Shown here: in pieces, positions 13,824 to 26,328 of the stretch
Layout: every line of letters starts with the position of its first letter
How positions within the stretch are numbered: the stretch's first letter is position 1
Assembly (NCBI GenBank): GCA_023159155.1
Contig: JAJNNX010000003.1
Coordinates: 1,798,001-1,862,000, forward strand
Origin: Ustulina deusta
Taxonomy: Eukaryota; Ascomycota; Sordariomycetes; Xylariales; Xylariaceae
DNA: 64,000 nt
Reading direction: 5' to 3'
Translations under genes and position numbers: made by a program
Notes under the pieces: model-generated
Told to the model about the DNA's origin: nothing
What the model saw: the letters and a program-made list of their open reading frames with translations, nothing else
The model's database searches: none

Positions 13824-16800
13824 ATAAATAAATATTTTTATAGCTTTTTAAAATATAATATTATTAAATATATAAAGTTTTGTTTAATTTTATTCTTATT
13901 TATTTTAAGCTTAAAGTATTTCAAAAAACTAAAAATTTATTTTTTAATAGTATTTTAATTAACTTATTTATTATTTATTAATTAATAAAAATATATTAAA
14001 ACTTAATATTATTATTAGTTTATTATTTATAAACAAACTTAAGCTAAGTAGTTATATATTTAGTATTAATATAATATAAAAAATTATTTATTAAAGCAAT
14101 AGCTTTTTAATTATTTTTATCAATAATTATAATATTTATTCTTTAGGTAGCATTTAGCTTTTTTAGCAGTAGTTTTAATTAAATAGCTTTTTTAGTAGCT
14201 TATGTTTAACTAATATATTTAATTTTATAAAAAAATAAAAATATAATAACTTATTACTTAGAACTTTAGCTAAATGTTTTATTATTAATATAAAAAATAT
14301 ATTTTAAAGTAGATTTATAAATATTTTACTTGCTAATATAATTTATATTAGTATAGCTAACTAAGTTTTAAAGTTTTTTATAATATATTAATTTTATATT
14401 TGTAGTTTTTTTTAAGTATTTAAAAATATAGCTAACTATTAATCTATAAGCTTTATTAAGCTTTATTATAAATTAACTATAAAAAAATAGTAAATATAAT
14501 ATTAAATTAAATATTAAATATAATATATATTAATAACCTTATAGTATTTATATATTAGGTTTTATTTTTAAATATAAATATATAATCTATTAATAATAGT
14601 TTAAAAGTTTTAGTTTTTATAGAAATATTTTAAGCTTTATTTTTTAAAAATTAAAATCTTAAAAACCCTTTTTATATAAGCACTTTGCTTAAAATAGATT
14701 GTTTTATTAGGCTAGTTTTTTTTAATAGTTATTTTTAAGTAGTATAAGCAAAGTTTAAAATTTATTATATTAAACTTATTATATAAAATAAACTTTATTT
14801 TATTAATTTTTTTTATAAAAAAAGCAGTAATTAAAAGGTTGTTTATATAAATAGTAATATAAGTATACTTTTTAGTAAATATTTTAATATCAGCGTTTAA
14901 AGAAATAAAGCTAAGTGTTTTTAAAAAAATAGCCAGAATTTTATATTAGATTTTAAGTGTTTGCTTTAAGCTATATAAAGCTTTTTGCAATTTATATATT
15001 TTGCTAGTACTATTTTTAAATTTAATTAATTATTTAATATAGATTTTTTTATTTATTTTTTTATAAAAAAACGCTGTTTTAATATTTATTTATTTAATTT
15101 TAAAATTAAAAGCTATAATAATAATAAAAATTGTTTTATAGCTTATAGGTTTAATTATTAAAGTAAAAATCTTATTATAGTTAAGGCTTTTTATTTATTT
15201 AAAGCTTTTAATTATTTAGCAAGCTTTATAATAAGCAATCAACCTATTTAGTCCGTACTTTAGCTTAAATATTTATTTTTTAAATAATATTTTATATTTT
15301 AATAAAAAATTATAGAGTACTTAAGTTCTATTATTAACTAATAATTTATGTTTATTTTTTATATTTTTATACTAGCTATACTAATAAGCGCTATTTTTAG
15401 TTAGGTTAATTGTTTTTAGTTCGGTTATTTTTACTAAAAAAAACATATATAATACTAATAAGTAATATCATTATTTAAAATAAATTAATATTAATTTGAT
15501 TTATTACTGCTTTATATACTAGGTTTAATATTAATAATTAGAGCTATTTAAGTTATTTTATTTTAAAGCATAAGTTAAAATAATTTTTTTAAACTTTTAA
15601 AAATAGTATTATTATAATATAGTTTTATAATACTAATAATTTGTTATTAAAGTTATTAAAAGTTTATATAAAAAAATCTTGCTTAAAGTTATTTTTATTA
15701 ATTGTTTTAGAACTAATGTTTAGTTTAAACATAAAAAAAAAGCTTTAATTATAAATAGTTTTACTAAACCGAAATAATATAATATTTTTTAGAAATTTTT
15801 TAAATATATATTTATATATATATTTTTAAGTATATAAAAAAGCATTTCTTTTTAAAATAAATAATCTAGCGTTTTTATTAGTTATATTATTTATATTATT
15901 TTTTAGTTTATTAGATATCTAAAATTTAATATATTTAATATTAGCTTTTTATTTAGTAATATTTCTAGTTCTTGCTATTATAGTTGTTTTATTAGTATTT
16001 AAAGCAAAATATACTATTTTATATATAAAAAACTAATTTTTAATAAAAATATAAATTTAATATTTTTTAAACTTAATATTATTTATATAAATTATTTAAC
16101 TAAAGTTTAAAAAAATAAAATAATTTATAATACTTTTTTTTTAGTATTCTAGTATAATATAAAGTTTTATTTTTTTATTAAAAATAAAAGCTTAGATTTT
16201 TAATAGTTTAAAAGTATATTAGGTCTAATAAAACATTATATTATATTTTACAAAATTTTTTTTTTTTAGTTTATTAATTAAATATAGATTTTTTAAGTAT
16301 ATAGTAATATAGACTAATACTAGTTAATAGTAAGGATTAATACTAAATAAAATAGCTATAATTAGTAATTATTAAATAATATTTTTTAATATTTTTATAG
16401 CTTTTTTAGTAATACTGTTTTATTAATACTAATTAGTAACTAAAAAATATAATATTATATTTTTATTATAATATAATGTTTTAAAAGTATTTTTTATAAA
16501 TATAGATTTTTAATCTAAAGTAATAATATAGTATTTTTATTTTAGCTGTTTTTTTAATTAAAAAAGATTTAAAACAATTTTAAAAATTCTAAAGTTAACT
16601 TTCTAAAATATATCTAGGTTATTTTAATAAAGTTATTTTTAATAACTATTTATTAAATTAACTTATTATACTTTATAACTTGGTTTATTTTAATTAGTAT
16701 ATTTGCAAAATTTATATATAATAATTTTAGTTTTTATATTTTTTTTATTTCTTTTTTAATATAAGTTTTATAAAAACAATATTTTTAAATAAGAAATATT

Positions 16801-18083
16801 TTAATAAAATAGTTTATTAGGTTTTTTAAGCTTTAGTTGTTTAAATATTTTAATTATTTATATTAGATTTATATTTTAAAGTTAAATAAAAAATAAATAT
16901 AAAAACTAATATTTAAAGCTATAATATTAGTATTATTATTAGAAATATTAATTAAATATAGGCTATTAATAGTTCTAGCTATTATAAAGCAGTTTTTTTT
17001 TTTAGTGCTAAAAGTTTTATTATAGCAAAAAAAAAATTTAGCTCTTTTTTTAGAAAGCTAAAAAACAAAAATTAAATTTATTCCGTTTTTAAAAAAATAA
17101 ATAGTATTATAAAAAATTATTTATTTTTTTTAGCTATTTATTATTAAAATAACTATATAATTTCTTATTTTTTTAAATATTACTATTTTTTTTTTATTCT
17201 TAATATTCCTAAACTAATATTTTTTTCATATTAAAAAAGCTATTATAATTATAAAAAAAGTACTAATTATAGCTTATATAAAAAAGCTATTTATTATATT
17301 GCTAAAATTAATAAAACTAAACTTTAAAAAAATATTAGCTATATAAAATTTTTTTAAAACGCTATAAAATAGTTTAAATATATTAAAAATAATAGTTAGT
17401 ATAGTTTTAGTTAAAAAAAAAGTAGTAGTATTTATATTAATACTAAATATTTTAATAAAAAAATTTAGTTTTAAGATTATAGTTAGAGTTATATTAGTAA
17501 TAAAACTAAAATTAATAAAACTAAAATTAAAAGATTTAAAGTTATTAATAGCAAAAAAAAAAAATTATAACTAATAGAATTATTATTGTTATAAATTTTT
17601 TTTTTTTGCTATTTTTTAAAAACTAGCTAAAAAAACTTAATAAAACATTTTTATATAAAATAAATCTTTTTATAATAAATATACTTAGGCTTTTTATTAA
17701 AAGCTAATAAGTTTATATTATTTTTTTTTAGCTTTTAATTTTATTATTTTTATTTAGTAGCTATAATAGCTTTATTAAAAATAATAGCCTTTTTTATAAT
17801 TGTATTATTTTTGTTTTGTTTAAATATAATAAAAAATATATTAAAAAAAGATTTAAAAAATAAAAAAATTTATTAATAAAAATTAGTTTTATAATAATAT
17901 AAATATTATTTAGTTTTATTAATTTATTTTAAATAGTTTAGAGTTCTAAAGCTAGCTTAATTATATTATTTTTATAGGATTTTAAATTAATATTATTTTA
18001 TTTATATATTAATAATTAAAAAATAGTACTGCTATAAAGTTTAAATTTTTTAATAATTTTTGTTTATATAAAAATAGTAGTAT

Positions 18084-18448
18084 TGCAGTAGGGCTGGTGC
18101 GCGCGTACAGGAGACAGGTCCTTAGTTATGGAGTAGAACGCATTCTCGGAGACCTCGGAGATTACGGGACAAAAGGTATAAGAAGCGCGCGTTTTTATTT
18201 AAGGCTACAGAAGACTTCTTCCTTATGCAGCAGACAACGGACAATCATTACAAAATACTAAATAGGAGTTAGGAATTTGTTTTTTTATTAATTGATTATT
18301 GCGTTTTTATTTATAATTACGAATTAGATCTTAACCTAATACGCACGAAGATCCGCGAGCCGGAAGACGTAGTCCGATACGGAATGATCAGGTAGGTTTG
18401 GTTGGTTTGAGTGTGCGATACGCCGATCAGGAGCCCTGCTCCATTTCA
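18084..18448. mobile_element. Short unmutated insertion, solo-LTR-like
   Basis: A 365-bp segment of normal composition inside the A+T Copia body, absent from the sister copy near 46415. It starts TGCAGTAGGGCTGG and ends CTGCTCCATTTCA, flanked by GTAT on both sides (18080-18083, 18449-18452). TG..CA ends with a short target duplication suggest a solo LTR; a 5- or 6-bp duplication (AGTAT or AGTATT) with shifted ends is also possible. It carries a TATAAGAAGCGCG stretch that could be a promoter. Confidence 0.6.
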
Positions 18449-19852
18449 GTATTATAAAAAATTATATTAGTATATTTAATTATTGCTTAAATATTAGATC
18501 TAAGCTAACTTTAAATTGCTATGCAAGCTTTATTTTATTTGTTTTTTTTACTTTTTAATTTTTTTTTAATATATAATAATATTTTTGCTAGTTTATTAAA
18601 TAAAAATTATTTATATTTTTTTAATAAACTTAATATAGTTTATAAAAAATTTTATTATAAAAATAAATTTTAAACTTATTAATTTAATTTTGCTTATTAT
18701 AACTATTTTGCTAAGCTATTTTTAGATAAGTTTTAAGAACTAAAGCTTTAATATTAAAGTTAAAAATAAAAACAATAGTTTTTTATTTAAACTTTTATAT
18801 AATAAGTAGTAAGCTTAGTAATACTTAAAGGTATATTATTAAAAATATTAAAGAAATAAGTAAAAATATTAGTATTAATATATAGTTAGCTAGTTTAAAT
18901 ACTATTAAATATATAAAAATAAATATAAATATTATTAATTATATAAAAATAATTAATATAAGTACTATTATATAAAAATAATTAATATAAGTACTATTAT
19001 ATATATAAGTAGTACTAAAGTTAAAAATAAAAAAGTAAGAAAAGTTTTTTAAATAATAATTTTAAAACTAAAAAAGTCTAATTTATTTAAAAGTAAAAAA
19101 AGTAGTAATATAAGTTATAAATTTAGTAATAAATTATAAAACAAAATATTATTAAATAAAAAAAATATGCTTTTAAATTTATTTATAAATAAATTAAGTA
19201 AAATAATAATTAATTTAGTAATAAAATATAAAATATTATTTTTATTAAAAAGTTTAAAAATAAAAAAATAAAAAAATAGTTTTAATTTAAAAAAAATATT
19301 ATATTTTTAGTTTTATTTAAATAAATAGATTATAAATATTTAAAAATAAAAAATTAAATATTTTAAAATATTTAAAAAATAAAGTAGCTAGTAATAAAAA
19401 CTTTTTTTATTAAGCTTAGCATTAATAAAGTTTTATAATTAAAATATTTAATAAATAGTTAAAACTAAAAATTTAGTAGCTAAATTATATTATAATATTT
19501 TAAATTAGTTTTAGTTTATAAAAATAATAATAAAAATAAATAATATTAAAATTTTTGTTTATTTTAGTTTTAAAAAAAAAGTTCTATTTATTTGTTATAT
19601 TAAAAATTATATAAATTAAATAAAATATTTATATATTATATAGCATTTATAAAACAAATAAAATAAATTAGTTTTTGTTTAGAATTAATATTTTTGTTTA
19701 ATATTAAAACGTTTTAAAAAATTTTGTTGTAATAAAAAATTTAAAAAAAATTTATAAAAAATTATAAGTCTACTAGTATTTAGATTAAATAAAACTATTA
19801 AATAACGTTTATATTAAAAATAATATAAGTAAGTTATTCTAGGCTTATAACT

Positions 19853-20002
19853 TATTAAAATAAATAGATATATATATAAGTAAGCAGAATGTTTTGTATA
19901 TTTAGGATAATTAGAAAAAGAAATCAAAGATTAAAGGTCCGGGGGAATCTAGTAATACATATAGTCAGAGGATAAAGTGTACCTAATCTCTACATTCCAA
20001 CA
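19853..20002 (-). repeat. Right LTR of Copia copy 1
   Basis: 150 bp, ending CTACATTCCAACA. In sense orientation it is the 5' LTR. Followed by TACTT. Confidence 0.88.
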
Positions 20003-20007
20003 TACTT

Positions 20008-21051
20008 CTCTAACGGACTTGCATCAATATTGTAGTTGTGTACCTACTACATATGTAGGCCGTAATTGGCTGAACGAAATATATAGATATGTACCTAGGT
20101 ACTTATCTAGGGATATACAAACATGAAATTCTTTGCACTAAGCAACAGCTCTCTACACCAAGCTTCTTCTTGCCATTACATTGAAAGTGTTGGCCTGTGC
20201 AACAAAGGTATAGCTTCATACAACAATACTAGGTTAGTTACGTAGTGGTATATCTATGTGGGAGTATCCCTTGCCTGGCATAGAACTAACAACTTGATCA
20301 GAGTTAAAAGTGTTAGGGATGTTAAGATAGGTCATAGTGATAATTGCAGGTACATTAATATATTATAGTAACCCTACAGGTAAAATACATAGAATTATTT
20401 CTATATTAAACAAACCATTAGAAATATCTTAAAATACCTCAACTTATATATTATCTTTATATTAGAATTAATAATTATTACACTAGCAATACTTCGCTTT
20501 AAATATAATTTTGATATTTTTATAGTATGGGTGGCTAGGTTAGTCTGTATGGCTAGGGCTAGGGGTGACCTATAGACTGTAACAACGAAGACTTCTTTGC
20601 CCCAGCATTAAAGGGGCCTCTAGTTTAAAGCATTCCGAGCAGCTATATTTAATTTTTATGACTGCTAGATTAATACTTGGGTCGGTAATAACCAGCGAAT
20701 ATCTGGTGTTATATTTCTTTTTCTTTTCCTCACCCCCCCTTTTTTTCCTTGCATATTTTTATCCGTTGGCTTTATTCTATTTAACCTACAAATAATAATC
20801 ATTTGCCTTCTCCCTTTTTTTATTTTCTAGTTGACATTACAAAGCCAGGAACCAGAAAAGTTAACGTTATAAGAATACAATCGAATAATAGCATGGTTGA
20901 GCCCTAGGATTAACAGCACGTTTTGTTTGTATATGCTCGAGAATTACCTCAGGAAAGGGCAGCTGTGGCATCCTCTGATAGAGCTAACCAACTCGGTCCT
21001 GTATACAAATAGAGGAATATCTAACTCGACATAGCACCTATTAACTTCGTT
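20008..21051. other. Gap between Copia copy 1 and the NLR gene 3' end
   Basis: Mixed composition with an A+T-richer part at about 20340-20530 and a pyrimidine tract at about 20717-20752. No open frame or RNA gene that I can support. It should contain the NLR 3' UTR. Confidence 0.4.
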
Positions 21052-24000
21052 TTATGTGTCATACCGCCGGAGAAAAAACATCATTGCTTCGTGGTCTGTA
21101 TCTTTGGCCCAATCCAGAGCCGTCTTCCCATTGATATCTGTCGCAGCGATTCGAGCCCCCTTTTCAAGCAGATAGCGTACCATCGCAATATTCCCTCGAG
21201 TAGCCGCATGGTGCAGTGCGGTTGCCTTCCTGTTGCCGTAGTGGGCATCGATATCGACGCCATGGGCAAGAAGTAGCTCTACGATGTGTGTTGATCCCAT
21301 GTAATTCATCACGGCCTTATGCAATACTGTGATCCCACCTTCGTCAACTGCTTCCACGTCCGCTCCAGCTTCGATTAGTAGATGGGCTAGTTCAACTGAC
21401 CCCCACTCAGCTGCTTCGTGCAGTGCCGTCACGCCATACACAAATTCCATACTGATGCTAGACCCGGATCTCTTGTTCTTCTGATTAACATCAGCACCAT
21501 ACTCTAAGAGAAGTCGGGCCACTTCCAGCTGGCAACGTTGGGTTGCGAGATACAGTGCACTAGTGCCACTATTTGTCTGTGCTGCCACATTCGCCCCTTT
21601 CTCGAGAAGTCGCCGTACCAAAGCTACTGTAGATTTGGTTGAAGCCACAGCTGATATCAGAAGAGTAGACCCTCGCGAGTCCAGCTCATTTAGATCCGCC
21701 CCTCTTTCGATGAAAACATCGAGCACGGCCAGATATTTGTTGTCTTTTCTTTCTGCCTCCTCTCGCAATTTCTTTTCTCGTTCCTCATCATCTTTTTCCT
21801 CTTTCGTCTGGGGGTAGTGGTCGTCCTTGTCTAGGAGGCTATCCTGGCGGGAGATAAAAGGGTCGAATACGTATCTCAGTGCCGTCAACCCCTCCTTTCC
21901 CCTTGCATCCAGTCTCGCTCCGTTGTCGAGTAATTGATTTACTACTGAAAAGCTGGCCGCCGCTGCTGCCATATGCAGTGGTGTTAACCCATCCGTACCG
22001 GCTGCTTGGATATCGGCACCGTGGTCGAGTAGGAGTTGAACTCCAGTGCTGTAGTCTCTATAGGCCGCCCAATGTAAAAGCGTTCTGTTAAAAAATTCTT
22101 TCACATTGGCACTAGCCCCATTAGCTAACAAGAGCTGCAGCACGTCGATGTTCTCACGCACAACAGCGAGATATAGAAGCGATATTCTGTCTTTAGTTTT
22201 CACATTAGGATCTGCTCCTTTTCCTAGCTGGAGCATGACCTCGTGTGCGTCTGCTTGATCGACCGCACGGCAGAGACCAAAATTTGCTACCCATCTCTCC
22301 GTCTGATTTTCGTCGCCAATATGCTCTAGGAATATCTTGAGAATACTCTCGTGCTCATTCTCGGTAGCCTCGTGGACTGCTGTCCTCCCTCTCAAGTCCT
22401 CGGCTAGTACGTCCGCATTACTTTCCAGCAGTATTTGGATTATCCCTGCTTCACCTGCCTCGGCTGCATAGTGTAACGCAGTTCGGCCGTTTTCATCCAT
22501 AGTAGAAATGTTTATGCCTCTTGCGATCAAGAGCTTCACAAGCTTAATATAGCCAGCCCGAGCGGCGGCGTGCAGCGCCGTACAGCCGTATTGGTTAGTG
22601 GCAGATATATCGGCGCCATTGTTCAGCAACAGGAGCACCAAATCGTCGTGGCCCTGCTCAGCAGCGCGGTTCAACGGGGTCCCACCAAGCCCCTCGAAAT
22701 CGTCACCGTCCCTAATCTCGTCGCTATTATCTAGTCCGGGACAAGGCTCTCTGTTAGTACGGCTATTTAAGCAATCAACCCCAACCTCTTTCTGGTTAAT
22801 GTCTGCTCCCTTCTCGATAAGAACTTGCGTAACGTCGATATAGCCGGACTTTGCTGCAAAATAGAGCGGTAACATCCCCAATATGCCTCTACAGGCATTA
22901 CATTCTGCCCCGGCTTCAATAAGAAGTTGCGCCACAGCTTCGTGTCCATTTTCGGCAGCCATGTGCAACGGTGTTACTTGGTTACTTGCCCCAGGTGCGA
23001 CCTTTGCCCCGGCTTCAATGAGGAGTTGCACCACAGCTTCGTATCCATTTTCGGCAGCCATGTGCAGCGGTGTTGCTTGGCTACTTGCCTCAAGTGCAAC
23101 CTCTGCCCCGGCTCGCAACAGGAAGTCTACCATTTGAACATGGCCCACCTCCGCTGCTAGGTGAAGCGGTGTCATACCCCAATACGCTTTCGCATTCACG
23201 TCAACCGAATCCGCTAGTAAATCCCCTGCAATTTCGGTAACACCGAACAAAGCGATCATGTGTAAGCGGGTTATATTGGGCATCATACCCCCACATAATA
23301 GGTGCCTGCGGAGATAGCGAGAGGGCCCCTCGTCGTCAGCCGCCTGACAGGCACTTAAGATGCCGATGTTGTTGCTCAGATATTCGAGGGCAAGCTTATG
23401 GACGTCGTCGTCCATTCCGTTGCGTATGTGGTCTCCCCAGTAGTTGGCAGCATAGCTCAGGAACGGATACTCGGCAAGGCGGGCAATGAGTTCTTCTTCG
23501 CTTAAGCAGTAATTTTCAGCAAAGGGTCTAAATGCCAAATATGTTAGGCAGGTTTTTGATATTGTTGAAGGTGCTTCTGGAAACAACTTAGTACGAATGC
23601 GTTCAAAGTAACTTTGCCTTGTGTAATGCACTAAGCGGATTTGATTGCTTTCCCTGTCCACGGTTACTAGGCCGGCGCATACCGAGGCTATGAGGTCCGT
23701 TTCGTAAAGACCGTCTTCATCGAGGTCAACGTCACCCAGCTCGACGGCTAGCGCGTGCTGCAGCTCCGCAAGGGTGAGTGGTCGGAGCGAATATGAAATC
23801 CAATACAGCACTCTATGAGCCAGGGCAGCTTGGCCCTCGTCTTGGTTTTGTATTCGTTGCATGGCCTGATTATAAGTCTCGTCAAGTTCCTTGGGTAAAC
23901 TGCGCAACGCGGCGCGGACTTCGCGGCGAGTAAGCTTTCTCGCTAGACTGTCCATGTGTAGCTGAGCAAGCAGAAACCTAGCTCGAAGAGCCAAATGTCA

Positions 24001-25565
24001 GCATGAACCAATGTTGAGAGCCACAGCGGAACACTGAAGTTAAACGCACATCCCTTGGCTAGTCTGAACAACGGTCTTGGTAATCTCCTCCATTATTTCC
24101 GAGCTTGAACGGACATGCTTTGCCAGTGAGGCCTCTTCAATACGAGCCTCGACATATCGTTTGACGTCATCATCAGTTGCGCGGATATCAATTTGCGGGA
24201 CGTTCCCAAATCTCTCCTCGATCATTGAAGAGTATCTAGAAGTAATCAAGACACGTGCATTCTGGGGCAGCTTTTGGATCTCAGTGAGAAGTCTAGCCCT
24301 TGTTTTACCGCGTTCGGGACACTCGTCAAGAGCATCTATCACGACAAAAACGAGTGAGGAAGTCGTTACTTCTTGCACAAGTAGCCGAGCGAACTCATCC
24401 AGTCTAGGACGCGTCTTTTTCGAGAAGTGCTTAGTGTAAAGGTTGCGTACATCGCCAGGAAGAACAGCCCGATGTTGGACGAGCTGTTTCAATAAGCTCC
24501 CTACCATATTCTCAGGCGTTTGGGTTTCCTCTTCCTTGTAGCTGCAGTATACCTATAGATCACAGCAGCCTCCGTGGGTCGATGCTGGTGCTCAAGCCAA
24601 TCAATAACCATTGACCTGTAAACAGCGGTTAGCAATTTCCTGAATCGCAAAGTGTGTTTGTGCCGGATCAAATTTGCATACGCTAAGGTCGTCTTGCCGG
24701 CGCCGGCTTCATCTTATTAGCAACACGCAACGGATACTAGGGTGTTGCCAATCTTACGTAGCCCTGGACACCACAGAGTTCTCTCCTTTCCGTCTGCCCA
24801 ATCCTGGAATATAGGGTCAGAGAGGAGCCATTCTCCCGTTTCAGCTTGACGTCTCTTGAGAAAGTCGGTCTGTTTAGCCGTAAAATCGAGGCTAGAGAGC
24901 CAGGATGTTATTTTCTCAAATTCTTCATCTAATTGGCAACTCTCATACTTAGCTTGAGCAATATGAGTACCCACCGCATGGGGTGTAGATACGAACCTTC
25001 TCGTTCCGCATTAGCTTCACCAATGGCTTCCCGTAAGTCCTCTTTGACATCCATCAAGTCTTGTTTCATTGCTAGCGTAAGCTTGCTAAAGAAAATATCA
25101 GCAACTCGAGGTTACTCCATTGATTGGAGGGCCTTACAACTGATCGTTCTGCAAAGCAAGCATGACGAGCGTCTTGACCCGCTCGATCTGCACAAGTACT
25201 TCTACGATCTCTTTCTTGTCGAGCGTCCAGGATAAAGCCTTTCGCGCGTTCTGGAACCGGCCAATAGACAGCGGCAGAAGCTGCATCGCTAAACATCCCA
25301 TTTGGTCTTCGAGCTGATCCAGCGGCCCTCTTTTAACCCCCAGGCCGTGGAGAGTCCCGAACCATGGTTCTGAGGCAGACTTGGCTTCCTCGACCCGGTA
25401 TCTCAGATCGGTTAACAGGGCCAGAAGGCTCGAAGCGTGGCGAGCAAACTGGGCACGCTCAGTCGGGGCATCTTTGACGTCGTTCACATAGCTGATGGCC
25501 TTCGCTGTCGTTTCGATTAGCTGAATGATACTGGCCAGGAAGCCCACAACCGAAGAGGGATCCAT
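21052..25565 (-). CDS. Fungal NLR (N-terminal helical domain, NACHT, ankyrin repeats), frameshifted
   Basis: Six exons: 25565-25138, 25085-24997, 24928-24758, 24706-24682, 24615-24050 and 23977-21052. The introns are 52, 68, 51, 66 and 72 nt. Every junction keeps frame, giving about 1400 codons once two surplus bases are discounted. Order: a helical N-terminal domain (MDPSSVVGFLASIIQLI..) typical of fungal STAND proteins; Walker A GLPGAGKT at residues 228-235, reconstituted across intron 3; Walker B VVIDALDE near 328-335; an ITSR motif near 361-364. Then a helical region and about 18 ankyrin repeats from about 690 to the end. Known role of the class: nucleotide-dependent signalling switches linked to non-self recognition and programmed cell death. 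Oddity: after ..AAVIY, the two bases AG at 24554-24553 shift the frame before VYCSYKEEE. This would truncate the product near residue 258, so the allele may be a pseudogene unless this is an assembly error. Confidence 0.88.
22907..23104 (-). repeat. Two near-identical 99-bp ankyrin-repeat units in the NLR gene
   Basis: Units 22907-23005 and 23006-23104 are each 99 bp (33 codons, one ankyrin repeat). They differ at only a few positions, and both encode PLHMAAENG..EAV.QLLIEAGA. The other repeats in the gene are far more diverged. Confidence 0.85.
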
Positions 25566-25829
25566 CGTTGGGCGCGGTCTGTCATGAATGGGAAATTCAC
25601 TAGGTCAGGTACAATATGTGAGGGGATTCGGTCGTATATTAGGTACAGGTAAGCTACAAGACTGAAGCTTGTAGGAGGAAGATTCTCTATCGAGATATGT
25701 GCGAACATGGGACGTATATATAGTAAGTATGCACCTATGCCTTTATTTTTAACAAACGAAGAGTGACTGAGTGGAACAAAGGTTAACTATATTCAGTCTT
25801 TTTCCATACATTTCTCTACAGCCCAAATA
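25566..25829. promoter_or_regulatory. NLR upstream region, truncated by the second Copia insertion
   Basis: Only about 265 bp separate the NLR start codon from the Copia target duplication (GAAAA, 25830-25834). No defined motif can be named. Before the insertion this DNA continued directly into the GC-rich ORF now at 47562. Confidence 0.4.
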
Positions 25830-25834
25830 GAAAA

Positions 25835-25930
25835 TGTCAAAATAAGTGGATACGTATACAAGTAAGCAGAATGTTTTATATATTCAGAATAATCAGAAAA
25901 TAAAATATACTTAATTTCCACATTTTAATA
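25835..25930 (-). repeat. Left LTR of Copia copy 2, internally deleted
   Basis: 96 bp instead of 150 bp. The missing 54 bp are bounded in the intact LTR by two CAGAAA motifs, which suggests deletion between short direct repeats. Starts TGTCAAAATAAGTGG. Confidence 0.85.
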
Positions 25931-26099
25931 TTCCTATTTACTCTAAACTTATATATTGCTTTAATTATTTAATATAATTATATAAAATATAACCTATAAA
26001 TATAAATAGCAAATATAATATGTTAATATTTTTAAAAATTTTTAAATATATTACTAGATTTTCTTTTTTTATAATTTATAATAAGTTATTTTTTATAAA

Positions 26100-26328
26100 T
26101 ATAACAGTTAGTATAGTCTTAGTAAAACCTGTAAAAACTCTAGACCTATATAGCAATAAAATAAAAAAATAATATATAAACCAACCTATAGCTCTGCAGC
26201 TATATATATAAAATTTATATTTATCTACTTTATAAATTTTAACTTTTTTTTTTTTTTTTTTTGCTTAAAATCTTTATTTATAGTATTAATAAACTAGCTA
26301 TAAAAGTTTTACTTAATTAATTATAATA
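26100..26328. repeat. Left LTR of the 26100-38533 element
   Basis: 229 bp, starting TATAACAGTTAG and ending AATTATAATA. Contains a poly-T run shorter than in the right LTR, which explains most of the length difference. Confidence 0.8.

Larger units (their letters stand above)
9978..20002 (-). mobile_element. Ty1/Copia-type LTR retrotransposon, complete but RIP-degraded
   Basis: Bounded by 150-bp LTRs (9978-10127 and 19853-20002) and perfect 5-bp target duplications TACTT (9973-9977, 20003-20007). LTR ends are TG..CA, altered to TA in the mutated copies. On the minus strand the bases just inside the right LTR read AGTTATAAGCCT. The sister copy has GGTTATAAGCCC there, which resembles the internal initiator-Met-tRNA primer site of Drosophila copia (from memory), so the sense strand is minus. 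About 14694-14905 aligns with the reverse-transcriptase fossil at 39549-39755. A 2.6 kb LTR element and a 365-bp insertion lie inside; without them the element is about 7.0 kb. No coding frame survives. Confidence 0.88.

Noticed and set aside
20520..20600. Possible relative of the 193-bp MITE-like insertion (TGGCTAGGTT..GGCTAGGGCTAGGGG)
   Set aside because: Similarity is limited to short GGCTAGGG words with no shared ends or flanking duplication.
24543..24560. An 11-nt intron (GTATACTGCAG) to explain the NLR frame break
   Set aside because: Far below any known spliceosomal intron length. It would also remove residues expected in the family (VYCSYK), whereas a 2-nt insertion explains the frame exactly.
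21052..25565. Plus-strand open frames within the NLR gene (for example 21563-21817, 22598-22843, 22883-23137, 24077-24439)
   Set aside because: They are antisense shadows of the ankyrin and NACHT coding sequence.
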